58,437 bases of DNA, from the IMG/VR virus record IMGVR_UViG_3300027816_000115, positions 1-58,437 of that record; one strand, 5' to 3'. Below are positions 49,271 through 58,175 of this stretch, in pieces. The stretch comes from a virus. The position numbers and the translations under genes are program-made. How positions within the stretch are numbered: the stretch's first letter is position 1; each line of letters starts with the position of its first letter. The notes under the pieces are model-generated. The model did no database searches. It worked only from the letters and a program-made list of their open reading frames with translations, and had not been told where the DNA came from.

Positions 49271-49540
49271 TTAGCATTTTTTCATTTTAGCAACAGGTAA
49301 CTTTTTTTTAGCCATACCTTTTTTCTGCATAACCGGAGTCGTTGATGTTTTTGTTTTAACAGCTACATTTTTGCCTCCTGGCTTTGGCTCAGGCGTTGTT
49401 GTTTTTGTTGCAGTAGTTGCTGCTGTAGAAGCAGGTGATGCTTTTTTTGCTTTAGCTGCTGCTCTTCTTCCTTGAGCTTTAGACCCAGATTGCACTTTTG
49501 ACCTAACTTCACTTATTACTTCTTGTGCTACGTTTCTCAT
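49271..49540 (-). CDS. Basic Ala/Lys/Thr-rich protein, 89 residues
   Basis: The sequence is low complexity: KAQGRRAAAKAKKASPAS, TKTTTPEPKPGGKN, KKGMAKKKLPVAKMKKC. This resembles histone-H1-like or DNA-compaction tails, so it may bind DNA inside the capsid or be a disordered linker. No family proven. Confidence 0.5.
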   Translation of the reverse strand: MRNVAQEVISEVRSKVQSGSKAQGRRAAAKAKKASPASTAATTATKTTTPEPKPGGKNVAVKTKTSTTPVMQKKGMAKKKLPVAKMKKC

Positions 49541-49560
49541 CTTATTTATATTTTTAATAT

Positions 49561-49728
49561 TTATTTTTTATTTTTTATCTTGTTTTCAAAATGACTATGT
49601 ATTTTAATAATAGTATAACCAATAGAAAGCATAAGTAAAATTATTTTTAATATTGGCTCAATGGCTGTTAATGATAAAGAAAAAGCTATTATATTTAAGC
49701 CATATAGTCTAATGTCTTCTACTCCCAT
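49561..49728 (-). CDS. Small membrane protein with holin-like layout, 55 residues
   Basis: MGVEDIRLYGLNIIAFSLS, then TAIEPILKIILLMLSIGYTIIKIH, gives one or two short hydrophobic segments and a Lys-rich C-terminus, like small phage holins or T4 T-like mini-membrane proteins. It starts with TAATG overlap with the upstream gene. Another holin candidate lies at 53600 next to the peptidase, so this may be a second holin or an unrelated membrane protein. Confidence 0.5.
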   Translation of the reverse strand: MGVEDIRLYGLNIIAFSLSLTAIEPILKIILLMLSIGYTIIKIHSHFENKIKNKK

Positions 49729-49943
49729 TACATTCTACATTTTGCTCGTTGTGTAATAGGCGAAGAGTCATATTTGCATCCAGCAAGTTTTATTTTCATT
49801 CCGTTCTTACCACTACTAGATCCTTCTCCTTTAGGGTAATTAGTCATATCTAATGGTCCATCCCACAAATGATTTAATCCAGAAACACCTGGTTTTTCCA
49901 TTTTAATTAAGTGAGGTTCTTTTTCGTTATTAATGAATTTCAT
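49728..49943 (-). CDS. Unknown protein, 71 residues
   Basis: MKFINNEKEPHLIKMEKPGVSGLNHLWDGPLDM with GSSSGKNGMKIKLAGCKY at the end is Gly/Lys/Ser-rich. Likely a small virion protein. Start context is AAATTATG-like. No family known. Confidence 0.5.
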   Translation of the reverse strand: MKFINNEKEPHLIKMEKPGVSGLNHLWDGPLDMTNYPKGEGSSSGKNGMKIKLAGCKYDSSPITQRAKCRM

Positions 49944-49960
49944 AATTTTTTAATTTATAA

Positions 49961-50248
49961 TTAGTAGGTTAGTTTATTCATTTGTGTAGGACTAATAGCT
50001 CTATCATAAGTTCCTTCCATTGGTACACCAAAAGCACCAGTCATTGTAGCTTGAGCATTTGGATTAAATGTTACAGGAGCACCACTTGGTTTTATACCTG
50101 GATTAAATGACTTAGGCGTTGGTGGTGTAATAGGAGTAATAGGAGAACTCATATCTGTAACAGTCGGAGTGCTTGGCGTTATTGTTGGATTATTTATAGC
50201 CGCACTAGGGTTACTCACAGGATTCATTAATTTACTACTGTATCTCAT
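49961..50248 (-). CDS. Pro/Thr-rich protein, 95 residues
   Basis: Almost half of the residues are Pro, Thr, Ser or Asn (NPSAAINNPTITPSTPTVTDM, TPITPPTPKSFNPG). It is probably disordered, perhaps a tail or capsid linker. Overlaps the next gene (50245) by 4 bases. Confidence 0.5.
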   Translation of the reverse strand: MRYSSKLMNPVSNPSAAINNPTITPSTPTVTDMSSPITPITPPTPKSFNPGIKPSGAPVTFNPNAQATMTGAFGVPMEGTYDRAISPTQMNKLTY

Positions 50249-50691
50249 CTTGTTTTATCTTTGTTTAAATTATTTATTGCTGTTCGTAATACAATATCAG
50301 TATATGTATTATTTTTCATTATTTTATTACTTCTTGCTGTTGTTGGAATATCCTCTTCTCCAAGCATAATTCGGTACATTCTATTTATTAGTTGTTTGCA
50401 CTTGAAAGAAACTTTATATATGTTATATTTCTGGGTTGTATGGTTTCTATTTCTCCATACTACTATCCATCCTTCTTTTAACAAATTGTTCCAGCGCCTA
50501 TTATCCCAACTATATGCGTATGTACCTATCTTATAATCTTGCTTGGTAAAATATTCCATGCAATCAAAATATACTAATAATTCTAAATCAGCATCTGTAA
50601 GATCATAATTTCTACAAGCCCATTTACGTATTACTCTATAATGCTTTAATATCCCAAGATCCTTTATATCTTTTGCTTCTAGTTTTCTCAT
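50245..50691 (-). CDS. Winged-helix-like protein, 148 residues
   Basis: Helical protein with HYRVIRKWACRNYDLTDADLELLVYFDCMEYF and RWNNLLKEGWIVVWRNRNHTTQKYNIYKVS, a helix-turn-helix followed by a beta wing, as in MarR-like DNA-binding proteins that occur in phages of Bacteroidota. It may regulate late genes. It overlaps the GroES gene by 4 bases. Confidence 0.55.
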   Translation of the reverse strand: MRKLEAKDIKDLGILKHYRVIRKWACRNYDLTDADLELLVYFDCMEYFTKQDYKIGTYAYSWDNRRWNNLLKEGWIVVWRNRNHTTQKYNIYKVSFKCKQLINRMYRIMLGEEDIPTTARSNKIMKNNTYTDIVLRTAINNLNKDKTR

Positions 50692-50948
50692 AGAACTATT
50701 ACAACATCCTGCAATCTTATAACCTGGTAATCGTTTCCTTCGAACTCTATTCCATGACCCGCAGCCTTATCATAGTAAATAACATCTGCTTGCTTTATAC
50801 ATTTAATATCATCACTTACTGAAACTACAATAGCTTCTTTATATCGGATGTTTTCTTTATCTTTTTCTTTTAATAATAATCCGTTTTCTGTTTTTGATAA
50901 TCCTACCTTCTTAGGTAAAATTATAATGTTATTACCTATTGCCTTCAT
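50688..50948 (-). CDS. groES: GroES co-chaperonin, 86 residues
   Basis: The GroES beta-barrel pattern is clear: MKAIGNNIIILPKKVG, LSKTENGLLLKEKDKENI (mobile loop), EAIVVSVSDDIKCIKQADVIYYDK, GNDYQVIRLQDVVIVL. The C-terminus is close to family consensus (D-V-x-x-VL). It overlaps the GroEL gene by 17 bases in another frame. It should form the lid of the phage or host chaperonin. Confidence 0.8.
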   Translation of the reverse strand: MKAIGNNIIILPKKVGLSKTENGLLLKEKDKENIRYKEAIVVSVSDDIKCIKQADVIYYDKAAGHGIEFEGNDYQVIRLQDVVIVL

Positions 50949-52494
50949 TGATTCTTAAATTATTAATTACACAATCAGTTGACAATATTGTAATAGCTAC
51001 AGATGCTGCATTTTGTAATGCGCTTTTTGTAACAGATAAAGGATCTATAATTCCTGCTTCAATCATATTAACTACTTCTCCTGTTATTGCATTTAATCCG
51101 GATCCTTCTAAGCGATTATCTTTATAATCTGGTATATCAATACCTGCGTTAGTTAATATTGTCTTAAACGGAGCCTTAATAGCTTCTAACAACACATCTC
51201 CTCCATTTTTAATAACTTCAATTTTATTAGAAGCATCTAAAAGAGCAATTCCTCCTCCAGGAACAATACCCTCTTTGATTGCGGCTTTAGTTGCGCAAAT
51301 CGCGTCTTCAACTCTATCTGCTTTTTCTTTTAATTCAATATCAGAACCAGCGCCAACTTTCACTACTGCTACTTTGGCAGATAATCTAGCAAGTCTTCTT
51401 TCTAATCTGATTACTTCTCCTGGTTGTAGGTTGCCTTCTAACTGTGATTTTAATTCATTAATTAAAGTTTGAACTTCATCCGTAGTTTCTCCTACATGTA
51501 ATATGGTTTCTGTATCGTTAGTTATTGACTTTAAACAACTACCTAAACAGCTTATATCTATAAGATCCATATCATCACCAAGATCTTCATTTATAATAGT
51601 AGCGCCTGTTAACAATGCCAAATCAGATAATGTATCTTTTTTGCTTACGCCATAAGTTGGTGCATTGATAACATTTACTTTTATATTTCCTTTCACTTTA
51701 TTCATTGCCAGAGCAGTTAAAACAGTTTGCTCCATATCTGCAATTATAAGCAAAGGTTTATTTGCTTTTATAACGTATTCTAAAACCGATTGTATTTGCC
51801 TTATTGTTTCAACTGGAGATTCAACAAGTAATACTAATGGATTTTCTAATTCAGCAACTCTCTTGTTTGGATTAGTAATAAAATGTGAATTTACTAAGCC
51901 TTTATCATATTGAACACCATCAATAACTTCTATTTCAGTTTCTGCATTTGGTGATGTTTCCATCATAACTATTCCCGTTTCACCAACAGCTCTAAAAGCA
52001 TCCGCAATAATTTTACCTAAGTTAGCATCATTGTTTGCTGATATAGTAGCAATGTTATCTATCATATCTCCAGTCACTGGTACTTTAATAGATTCTAAAT
52101 ATGCAACAACTTGTTCTACTGTTGATTCAATACCTTCTTTTAATTCTCTTTGACTTAATGAATCCTGAGCTGCATAAGCTTTTTCTAAAATTGCATGAGC
52201 TAATACCGTAGCGGTTGTTGTTCCATCTCCTGCTTCCTTAACCGTTTTTCTAGCAGCTTCTTTCAAAAGTCTTGCTCCCATATTTTCTACGGGATCTAAT
52301 AATGTAATACTATCCGCAACTGTAACACCATCTTTTGTGATTAGTGGTCTACCCTTACTATCTTCTAGCATTACACATTTTCCACCAGCACCTAACGTTG
52401 AACTAACAGCTTTTGTAAGTTTCTCGATACCAGCAAAAACATTATTCCTAGCTTCTTTGCCAAAGCTAAGATTCTTTACTATTTCATCACTCAT
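50932..52494 (-). CDS. groEL: GroEL chaperonin, 520 residues
   Basis: Full-length chaperonin: SKGRPLITKDGVTVADSI and EAGDGTTTATVLAHAILE (nucleotide-binding loops), EGIVPGGGIALLDA (C-terminal equatorial), matching GroEL throughout, though shorter than E. coli GroEL (548) and without the Gly-Met tail. It helps fold phage capsid proteins or host factors. GroEL/GroES in phages is known but uncommon. The order groEL then groES is inverted compared with the usual groES-groEL operon. The gene follows the lysis genes in transcription. Confidence 0.9.
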   Translation of the reverse strand: MSDEIVKNLSFGKEARNNVFAGIEKLTKAVSSTLGAGGKCVMLEDSKGRPLITKDGVTVADSITLLDPVENMGARLLKEAARKTVKEAGDGTTTATVLAHAILEKAYAAQDSLSQRELKEGIESTVEQVVAYLESIKVPVTGDMIDNIATISANNDANLGKIIADAFRAVGETGIVMMETSPNAETEIEVIDGVQYDKGLVNSHFITNPNKRVAELENPLVLLVESPVETIRQIQSVLEYVIKANKPLLIIADMEQTVLTALAMNKVKGNIKVNVINAPTYGVSKKDTLSDLALLTGATIINEDLGDDMDLIDISCLGSCLKSITNDTETILHVGETTDEVQTLINELKSQLEGNLQPGEVIRLERRLARLSAKVAVVKVGAGSDIELKEKADRVEDAICATKAAIKEGIVPGGGIALLDASNKIEVIKNGGDVLLEAIKAPFKTILTNAGIDIPDYKDNRLEGSGLNAITGEVVNMIEAGIIDPLSVTKSALQNAASVAITILSTDCVINNLRINEGNR

Positions 52495-52551
52495 AATTTA
52501 ATTGAATTTAATTTAATATATATATTACCTGTTTTAAGCGAAATTTACATA

Positions 52552-52980
52552 TTATATACTTCTTAATTGAAAGTGCATCCCATCTTTCCTAGTCCATACT
52601 CCACCCCATTCAAAACCACAATCCGTAAAGCACTTTACTAATCTAGGTGACATAGTAGGTTCTTTACCTAAACCATTCCAAGCAGCATTTATATCTATGG
52701 CTATTCCCCAAGAATGCAAAGACATTGACTTCAATCCTCTTTTTCTTCTAACGTTAAAACAACCGTCCCATGTTTTTAGTTCCTCTATTAAGCCTCTATC
52801 TTTTATGTTAGAGAAAGCTTGCATTAACGGCCCTATCATTAACTTATTACAATACAGTCTTTTTGGAATAACACCTAATTCTAAATGTGTAGGTACATCC
52901 CATAAAGTCATATACTTTAATTCATTAGTTGGAATCGTTGGATCTCCCCATTTTTTTAAACATTCTGCACTTGTTACCAT
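52552..52980 (-). CDS. M15-family peptidase endolysin, 142 residues
   Basis: SLHSWGIAIDIN (H89, D96) and DGMHFQL (D133, H136) are the zinc-binding SxHxxGxAxD and HxH-type motifs of M15 peptidases (D-Ala-D-Ala carboxypeptidase/L-Ala-D-Glu endopeptidase). These are common phage endolysins. It has no signal peptide, so export needs a holin, which fits the neighbour at 53600. Size is typical for single-domain M15 lysins. Confidence 0.8.
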   Translation of the reverse strand: MVTSAECLKKWGDPTIPTNELKYMTLWDVPTHLELGVIPKRLYCNKLMIGPLMQAFSNIKDRGLIEELKTWDGCFNVRRKRGLKSMSLHSWGIAIDINAAWNGLGKEPTMSPRLVKCFTDCGFEWGGVWTRKDGMHFQLRSI

Positions 52981-52986
52981 TACTTA

Positions 52987-53607
52987 TTATTTTTTATTTA
53001 ATTTAATTTTCCAATATGTTCCTACACCAAAAGTAAAACTTCCATCAAAATTTATCCCCACGTTTGCTTGATATATTCGATCTTTTTTATCCTTATATAC
53101 TAATCCTGGAGTTATTGCTTGCAAAGCAGTTGTATTACCGAATACATTTCCTCCTACATAAAGTTGACGCCTTGGCTTTTCTTTTTCTACTGTAGTAATT
53201 GTTTTTGTTATATAAGGTATTTTATAATCTTTTACGTAAGTTCTTTTACCATATAACTTATTAATCCAAACCGTATCTTTAACTACTATTGATCCAAGAC
53301 TATCTAGTTTCAATGTATCAACATAAACTCTTTTAGTTAAATGTTCTTTTAAAAGATCTTGAAATCTTGCTTTACAGGTATCTAAAGTTTCTCCTGGCGT
53401 ATATTCAGGTTTATCAATAGGCACATATTCTGTATGTATTACTTTTACATCTTTTGTAATAGTATCATGAATATGCTTATAAACGGTATCTGTTTTGATT
53501 GTCGTTTGCTCTTCCGCTGAACCAAAAATACCATCACATGATCTCTGTAATAATATAATTGCAACCAATGCAACAATAACTAAATATAACAATCTATTCT
53601 TAACCAT
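52987..53607 (-). CDS. Spanin-like membrane-anchored protein, 206 residues
   Basis: The start MVKNRLLYLVIVALVAIILLQ at 53607 gives a strong N-terminal membrane span; the frame is open 69 bases further. LLQRSC resembles a lipobox-like Cys at residue 24, so a lipoprotein anchor is also possible. A charged helical periplasmic part (TKTDTVYKHIHDTITKD, CKARFQDLLKEHL) and a Gly-rich beta-barrel-like end (VGGNVFGNTTALQAITPG, GSFTFGVGTYW) follow. Next to M15 and holin genes it fits a spanin (inner or unimolecular). Confidence 0.55.
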   Translation of the reverse strand: MVKNRLLYLVIVALVAIILLQRSCDGIFGSAEEQTTIKTDTVYKHIHDTITKDVKVIHTEYVPIDKPEYTPGETLDTCKARFQDLLKEHLTKRVYVDTLKLDSLGSIVVKDTVWINKLYGKRTYVKDYKIPYITKTITTVEKEKPRRQLYVGGNVFGNTTALQAITPGLVYKDKKDRIYQANVGINFDGSFTFGVGTYWKIKLNKK

Positions 53608-53800
53608 TTGATTTAGCTTTAAATAAACGTTCAACAATATTAGTAACACCTTCAATCGTAATATAAGATGTACCAATTATAACCCAATCAGTTGAAGTTA
53701 TAACTCCAGAGAATAATCCAACGGAAGCTACAACAAAAACCGTTAACTTACGACTCACCCATTTATTTAGGAATAAATCTATTTTTTCTTTTCTACTCAT
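53600..53800 (-). CDS. Holin-like protein, 66 residues
   Basis: Charged start MSRKEKIDLFLNKW, then two hydrophobic segments (VFVVASVGLFSGVI about 22-35 and WVIIGTSYITIEGV about 39-52) and a Lys-rich tail. It overlaps the spanin-like gene by 8 bases and is followed by the M15 gene. This is the likely holin of the lysis cassette. Confidence 0.6.
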   Translation of the reverse strand: MSRKEKIDLFLNKWVSRKLTVFVVASVGLFSGVITSTDWVIIGTSYITIEGVTNIVERLFKAKSNG

Positions 53801-54786
53801 TAGTATATTTTGTTTAATATAAATATATCACTATAGATACTGTTTGACGCATTTGTACTACCCCATTGAACTGTAACATCTAAAGTATTACTAACAGTTG
53901 TGTCAAATGTAGTATTGTTTATATTATTGAAAGCAAATCCTTCAACTGTTGCATTGTTTGTTTTTGTATAATGGAATGTTGCTAATGTAACTATTGAAGC
54001 AACTCCTGCTGCTCCTAATTGTCTTATTGTAAAATCCACATTCAAACTCCAAATATCACTTATTATTGAGTTTGTTAATGTTTGAACTCCACTATCTAAA
54101 AGTACAACGGAACCTGCTTTAACTCTTATTCTAATAGTTTGATTATTTGCTGCATTCATAACACCGCCAAAAACAGCTTTAAAGCTATCTCCAACATTAA
54201 AACTATTTGCGGGGATGATTAATGACCCTTCTCCACCATTTATTAATGTGCTTTCAGCAGTTGTCCCTGTTATAATAGTAGAGTTTCCTGTTTGCGCAAA
54301 TAAACCATAATTAATTGTTTCTGGTATATCTGATAAATATGCTACTGTTCCTGAAGCGTCTTGAAAAGTTGCTGTTCTATTATTTGTTAATACCGAAGGT
54401 TTTTTAATTTGAAAACTAAACGCTGTAGATAAATCATCTAAACGTAACGTATCTTGAGCTATATACCCTAAATCAACTCCTTCGTTGTCAAAAAAGTTAA
54501 TTCTATTTTTATCCCCTGTAATAGAAACATATCCATTTCCTGATGGTGCATGAGGGTTGTACAAATATAAACTACCAATAGAAGCGTCTAGTAAAGATAC
54601 ATTGCCTGCTGTTAATACTTGATTTAATGTAGGAGCATAATTAGAAGACACATAGTCTAAAAGCGCATCAGCCGTGAAAGTTATATTTCTAGCGGTGCCG
54701 TTATCTTCGTTTTCAAATCTGGTAGCTATTAATAGATCTGAATTGTTTAATGTTGTAACCCTTGGGTAACTGTAAATTATTGCCAT
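53800..54786 (-). CDS. Tail fibre protein, MAIIYSYP type 1, 328 residues
   Basis: N-terminus MAIIYSYPRVTTLNNSDLL is shared with the gene at 57026 and probably attaches the fibre to the virion. The following beta-rich repeats (LVTAGNVSLLDASIGSLYLYN, FFDNEGVDLGYI, DASGTVAYLSDI) resemble phage fibre/adhesin modules with T-arm-like FQDASGTVAYLSD. C-terminal half Thr/Asn-rich. One-base overlap with the holin gene. Receptor unknown. Confidence 0.6.
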   Translation of the reverse strand: MAIIYSYPRVTTLNNSDLLIATRFENEDNGTARNITFTADALLDYVSSNYAPTLNQVLTAGNVSLLDASIGSLYLYNPHAPSGNGYVSITGDKNRINFFDNEGVDLGYIAQDTLRLDDLSTAFSFQIKKPSVLTNNRTATFQDASGTVAYLSDIPETINYGLFAQTGNSTIITGTTAESTLINGGEGSLIIPANSFNVGDSFKAVFGGVMNAANNQTIRIRVKAGSVVLLDSGVQTLTNSIISDIWSLNVDFTIRQLGAAGVASIVTLATFHYTKTNNATVEGFAFNNINNTTFDTTVSNTLDVTVQWGSTNASNSIYSDIFILNKIY

Positions 54787-54800
54787 TTTTTAAATTTTTT

Positions 54801-56720
54801 TTATATGTTATAACTTGCTACAATAGCTCCTACAGATTCTACACTTGCAGGATTATTTGGTATTAAATCTGTTTTTGTTTTAATTGCTAAAGAAGTTGTT
54901 TCTGTTGCAACATCCGTTAATGTATCTGTAACAGCTTTAATAGCTGCAATATCAGCATTGTCTGGAGCAACATAAGATGCTGTTGCAAGTCTTGAACTTA
55001 CTTGAGCGTCTAAATTATCTTTTACTAATTTACCAAAACTTCCTGATGTATTAAAATCAGTTGAAGATAATAGTTTAGTAAATATTTCAGTAGCTATTAA
55101 AGCAGGAGTTGTTGAGTATGTACCAGTTGTATTATCTGTAGGAACCCCAAAAAGTACATTACTTGGATTTGGTACTATTAATGTTCCTGTTAATTCTAAA
55201 GAGGGACCATAAGTAACACCGCTTCTTACATTAGTTGTAGCAGGATTTCCTAAAGCTACTCCAGCAGTATATAAAGTTCTTGTAACTGTGTTTGTAGAAT
55301 CTTTAAATTGCCACGAAGTAACGTTGTTATCTATTACTACTCTACCTGCATAAATAGCTGCGTATGTATCTGTGTGAATTACATTACCTCTAACCTTTAC
55401 AAAAGTTGTTAAAAGTCCTTGCACCGCAGGAGAGCCACTTCCTGAAGTTGTTACTCCTAATAAATCAATAGTTGCAGGAGCAGTTGTGTTTAAAATAGCA
55501 GGAGCACTTGCACTTCCATTTGTGTTTCCAACTACATTGATATTAGTTGTTACAGTTGAACTTATAGCAGCATTAGTACCCGCAATTGTATTACCTGTTA
55601 AATTATAAGTCGATAATGTTGAAATTCTTAAAGCAACTCCATTTGTAGTTAGTGTAGCAACAGCACTTCCAGTAATTGTGCCCGTGTGGTTTATTATACA
55701 ATTTGAATTTACATCTATTGTATTAACTGTATTTGTTTGATTACTTGCGCAATCTATATTTCCTATTATATTTATAATTCCATTTGAATTTATTGAAAGT
55801 GTTCTTCTTGTTCCAACTGAACCACCTACAAAAGAAATATCCAAATTTCCTAAAATGTTAAACGTTCCTGTTCCATTAAAATTTATAAGTGTACTACTCG
55901 TTACTGCAAAATTATGATTACAATTACCATTAAATGTAGCACTATTTCCGCTTGCTAAATCAAACAATAAAGTTGGTGTTGTATTACCTACCGCAATAGC
56001 GTTTGAAGCAGCACAAGTTAAATTACCACCATTTGCAAATTTGAATTGACCACCTGCAACTATACCACCATATAGGTTAGTTACTTCTGACATTTCAAGT
56101 TCTGCTATTGCAACTGTTGAACCGCCTTGTGTTGCAGTTACATTTATTCTGTAATAAGTATAGGAAGTAGTATTTGCAGAAATATCAAAAGAATAAAATG
56201 TAGAAACTCCTGTGATAAAGTTTGTTTGTGTATCTATTGTTACCCACGTTGAACCATTATTACTACCTTCAAAAGTCCAAGTTCTTGGATTTTTTGCATT
56301 ATTTGAATCACTAAAAAAACCATATCTTTTTATTATTTTTCCTGTTGGGAATTGATATGATAACCAACCCGTATTAGTACCTGATGGAGTATTCCAAATT
56401 GTTCCTGTATTTCTATCAAAAGCATTCCAAGCAGCAGTTCCGCCTGCAGCACTACTCGCAGCAGCAGCACCACTTGGTGTAGTATTTGAACTCATCTGCG
56501 GAATAGACATTAACGCTAAATTCGTAGGTGGTGTAAATGCAGTATTTCTTATAGTATTTGCATTTCTTGTTCCGTCTATTGTAACAGTGAAGTTATTTGA
56601 ATATACATCATCAGCACTTGTAGGTAATACAGAAGAATTAGCAAAATATCCAAGACTATCATCTTGCCACGTTGCTAAACTACTCCAATTCCCGTTTGCG
56701 ACTGCTCTATAATTAGCCAT
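54801..56720 (-). CDS. Adhesin with G8-like and discoidin (F5/8C) domains, 639 residues
   Basis: NGNWSSLATWQD (about 10-20) and DDVYSNNFTVTID (37-49) are G8-like. Residues about 75-212 form an F5/8 type C carbohydrate-binding domain: AWNAFDRNTGTIWNT, WLSYQFPTGKIIKRYGF, FEGSNNGSTWVTID, YYRINVTAT. After it, beta-helix-like Asn/Thr repeats (GNCNHNFAVTSSTLINF, ...NVVGNTNGSASAP) continue to the end. Such layouts bind surface glycans. The discoidin domain appears inserted in the G8/beta-helix part. Confidence 0.65.
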   Translation of the reverse strand: MANYRAVANGNWSSLATWQDDSLGYFANSSVLPTSADDVYSNNFTVTIDGTRNANTIRNTAFTPPTNLALMSIPQMSSNTTPSGAAAASSAAGGTAAWNAFDRNTGTIWNTPSGTNTGWLSYQFPTGKIIKRYGFFSDSNNAKNPRTWTFEGSNNGSTWVTIDTQTNFITGVSTFYSFDISANTTSYTYYRINVTATQGGSTVAIAELEMSEVTNLYGGIVAGGQFKFANGGNLTCAASNAIAVGNTTPTLLFDLASGNSATFNGNCNHNFAVTSSTLINFNGTGTFNILGNLDISFVGGSVGTRRTLSINSNGIINIIGNIDCASNQTNTVNTIDVNSNCIINHTGTITGSAVATLTTNGVALRISTLSTYNLTGNTIAGTNAAISSTVTTNINVVGNTNGSASAPAILNTTAPATIDLLGVTTSGSGSPAVQGLLTTFVKVRGNVIHTDTYAAIYAGRVVIDNNVTSWQFKDSTNTVTRTLYTAGVALGNPATTNVRSGVTYGPSLELTGTLIVPNPSNVLFGVPTDNTTGTYSTTPALIATEIFTKLLSSTDFNTSGSFGKLVKDNLDAQVSSRLATASYVAPDNADIAAIKAVTDTLTDVATETTSLAIKTKTDLIPNNPASVESVGAIVASYNI

Positions 56721-56723
56721 AAA

Positions 56724-57014
56724 TTATAAACCTTTTGCGTTAATAAATCCTTGTAAAGCATACATGATTGCTCCGGCTGCTTGAATGGCATCATCATCAC
56801 CACTTTCGAACACGTCTAGGTAGTTTATAGATGTAGAATAATCAGGTAAGCTTTCTGAACTTCCATCCTCTAAAACTCTGTAAGGTGTTAGTTTCATAGC
56901 TACACTACCCCCTACATCATTTGGCTTAATCAATGGTGATACAGCTAAATTTACTAAAAAGTATGGATAAACATTTCCTTCTACTTCGATTGGATTTGTA
57001 CTTACTATTGGCAT
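56724..57014 (-). CDS. Small virion-associated protein, 96 residues
   Basis: MPIVSTNPIEVEGNVYPYFLVNLAVSPLI opens a beta-rich, mildly acidic protein with IQAAGAIMYALQGFINAKGL at the end. It lies between fibre genes, likely a fibre accessory or chaperone. It lies 3 bases upstream of the discoidin-domain gene, 12 after the fibre gene. Confidence 0.5.
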   Translation of the reverse strand: MPIVSTNPIEVEGNVYPYFLVNLAVSPLIKPNDVGGSVAMKLTPYRVLEDGSSESLPDYSTSINYLDVFESGDDDAIQAAGAIMYALQGFINAKGL

Positions 57015-57025
57015 ATTATTTTATT

Positions 57026-57829
57026 TTAGAATGGAACCGAAGTCCATGTTACGTTATTACTTACTGTCGTTGTTACACTGCCATTTAAGGCAACTGTTAT
57101 TTTTGTTATTGTCCAAACTGCTTCACTCTCTAAACTTCCAAATGGAGCATATCCGCAATAATTTATATTACCATCTTGAAGATTCCTTCTTATTGGCAAG
57201 TTTGAATATATAGGTATATTAAGAGTACCACTAATAAATGTTGCTGGTCCTGATGATCCTGTAGTAGTTAAATTAATATCACTACCAGGATTTATATTCG
57301 GATTAACGAATCCAGGATAAATAGCAAATCCATAAAACTTATCTTCTTGTATAGAGCCATTAGCATTGACCGCTTCTATTACGATGTCATAGAAATTAGG
57401 CTCTCCTATAGATTGTGTAATACTAATAAACTTATAAATACCAAAGTTATTCAAATCATCCGCCTGAGCTATAATTATAGCTTGATCTATAAATGTATTT
57501 ATATAATCTATCATTAGATTACCAGAAGTAGCAAATTTACTAATTCTAATAGTTGTTATACTATTAAAGTTAGTACCCGTTCCTCCTCCTGCTACAAAAC
57601 TTAATGATCCTGGTTTTCTACCAAGTGCAATGTTGTTTTGAAAAAAGAAATTGTTTTGACCGGTTATAGCTATAGAACTAGTTTCGTTATAAAACTCAGC
57701 AATAGAGCTAACCTCAAAGTTCTTTGTTACATTCCTCCTTTTACCATTAACTACTCTTGTTGAAGTACCAACTATAACATCAGTAGATAATATATCTGTA
57801 TTTTTTGGGTAACTATATATTATCGCCAT
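57026..57829 (-). CDS. Tail fibre protein, MAIIYSYP type 2, 267 residues
   Basis: It shares the start MAIIYSYPKNTDILSTDVIV (with GxxR/RNxT) with the gene at 53800; the remainder differs (ITGQNNFFFQNNIALGRKPG, NINPGSDINLTTTG). This suggests that one anchor domain is used for two different fibre tips. Gly/Asn-rich C-terminal part. Upstream of the small protein at 56724. Confidence 0.6.
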   Translation of the reverse strand: MAIIYSYPKNTDILSTDVIVGTSTRVVNGKRRNVTKNFEVSSIAEFYNETSSIAITGQNNFFFQNNIALGRKPGSLSFVAGGGTGTNFNSITTIRISKFATSGNLMIDYINTFIDQAIIIAQADDLNNFGIYKFISITQSIGEPNFYDIVIEAVNANGSIQEDKFYGFAIYPGFVNPNINPGSDINLTTTGSSGPATFISGTLNIPIYSNLPIRRNLQDGNINYCGYAPFGSLESEAVWTITKITVALNGSVTTTVSNNVTWTSVPF

Positions 57830-57857
57830 TGATTTGTTTTTTTTATTATATTAATGA

Positions 57858-58157
57858 TTAATAGAGCTCAGAACTTACCGATTCGCATTTAACATTAGGT
57901 GGGAATACAACTGTAGTAACATTATCACCAGGAGCTAATTCAAGAGTGTTAAGTATGGCTTGAAAAGCTTTCTTTGTGGTGTTAATATCCTCATCGTCAA
58001 ATTCATCTCGTATTTCTACTAGAGTCTTTCTGTTTTCTAAGTATATTGTTATCGTTCCGACACCTGTTATATACATGGCTAGCACCGTATTATAATTTAT
58101 CGTACCTGGCAATATGTTCCCTTCTTCTGGATATAATATTGTTATTAAATCTACCAT
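57858..58157 (-). CDS. Small virion protein, tandem paralogue A, 99 residues
   Basis: It begins MVDLITILYPEEGNILPG and contains DINTTKKAFQAILNTLELAPGD and VVFPPNVKC. The partial gene to its right has the same pattern (DVNTTKIGLQSIFNAIQ, VNFPKNIQC), so they are tandem duplicates. They may be fibre-associated subunits. Not recognised as a family. Confidence 0.6.
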   Translation of the reverse strand: MVDLITILYPEEGNILPGTINYNTVLAMYITGVGTITIYLENRKTLVEIRDEFDDEDINTTKKAFQAILNTLELAPGDNVTTVVFPPNVKCESVSSELY

Positions 58158-58175
58158 AATTTATTTTTTTTATTA

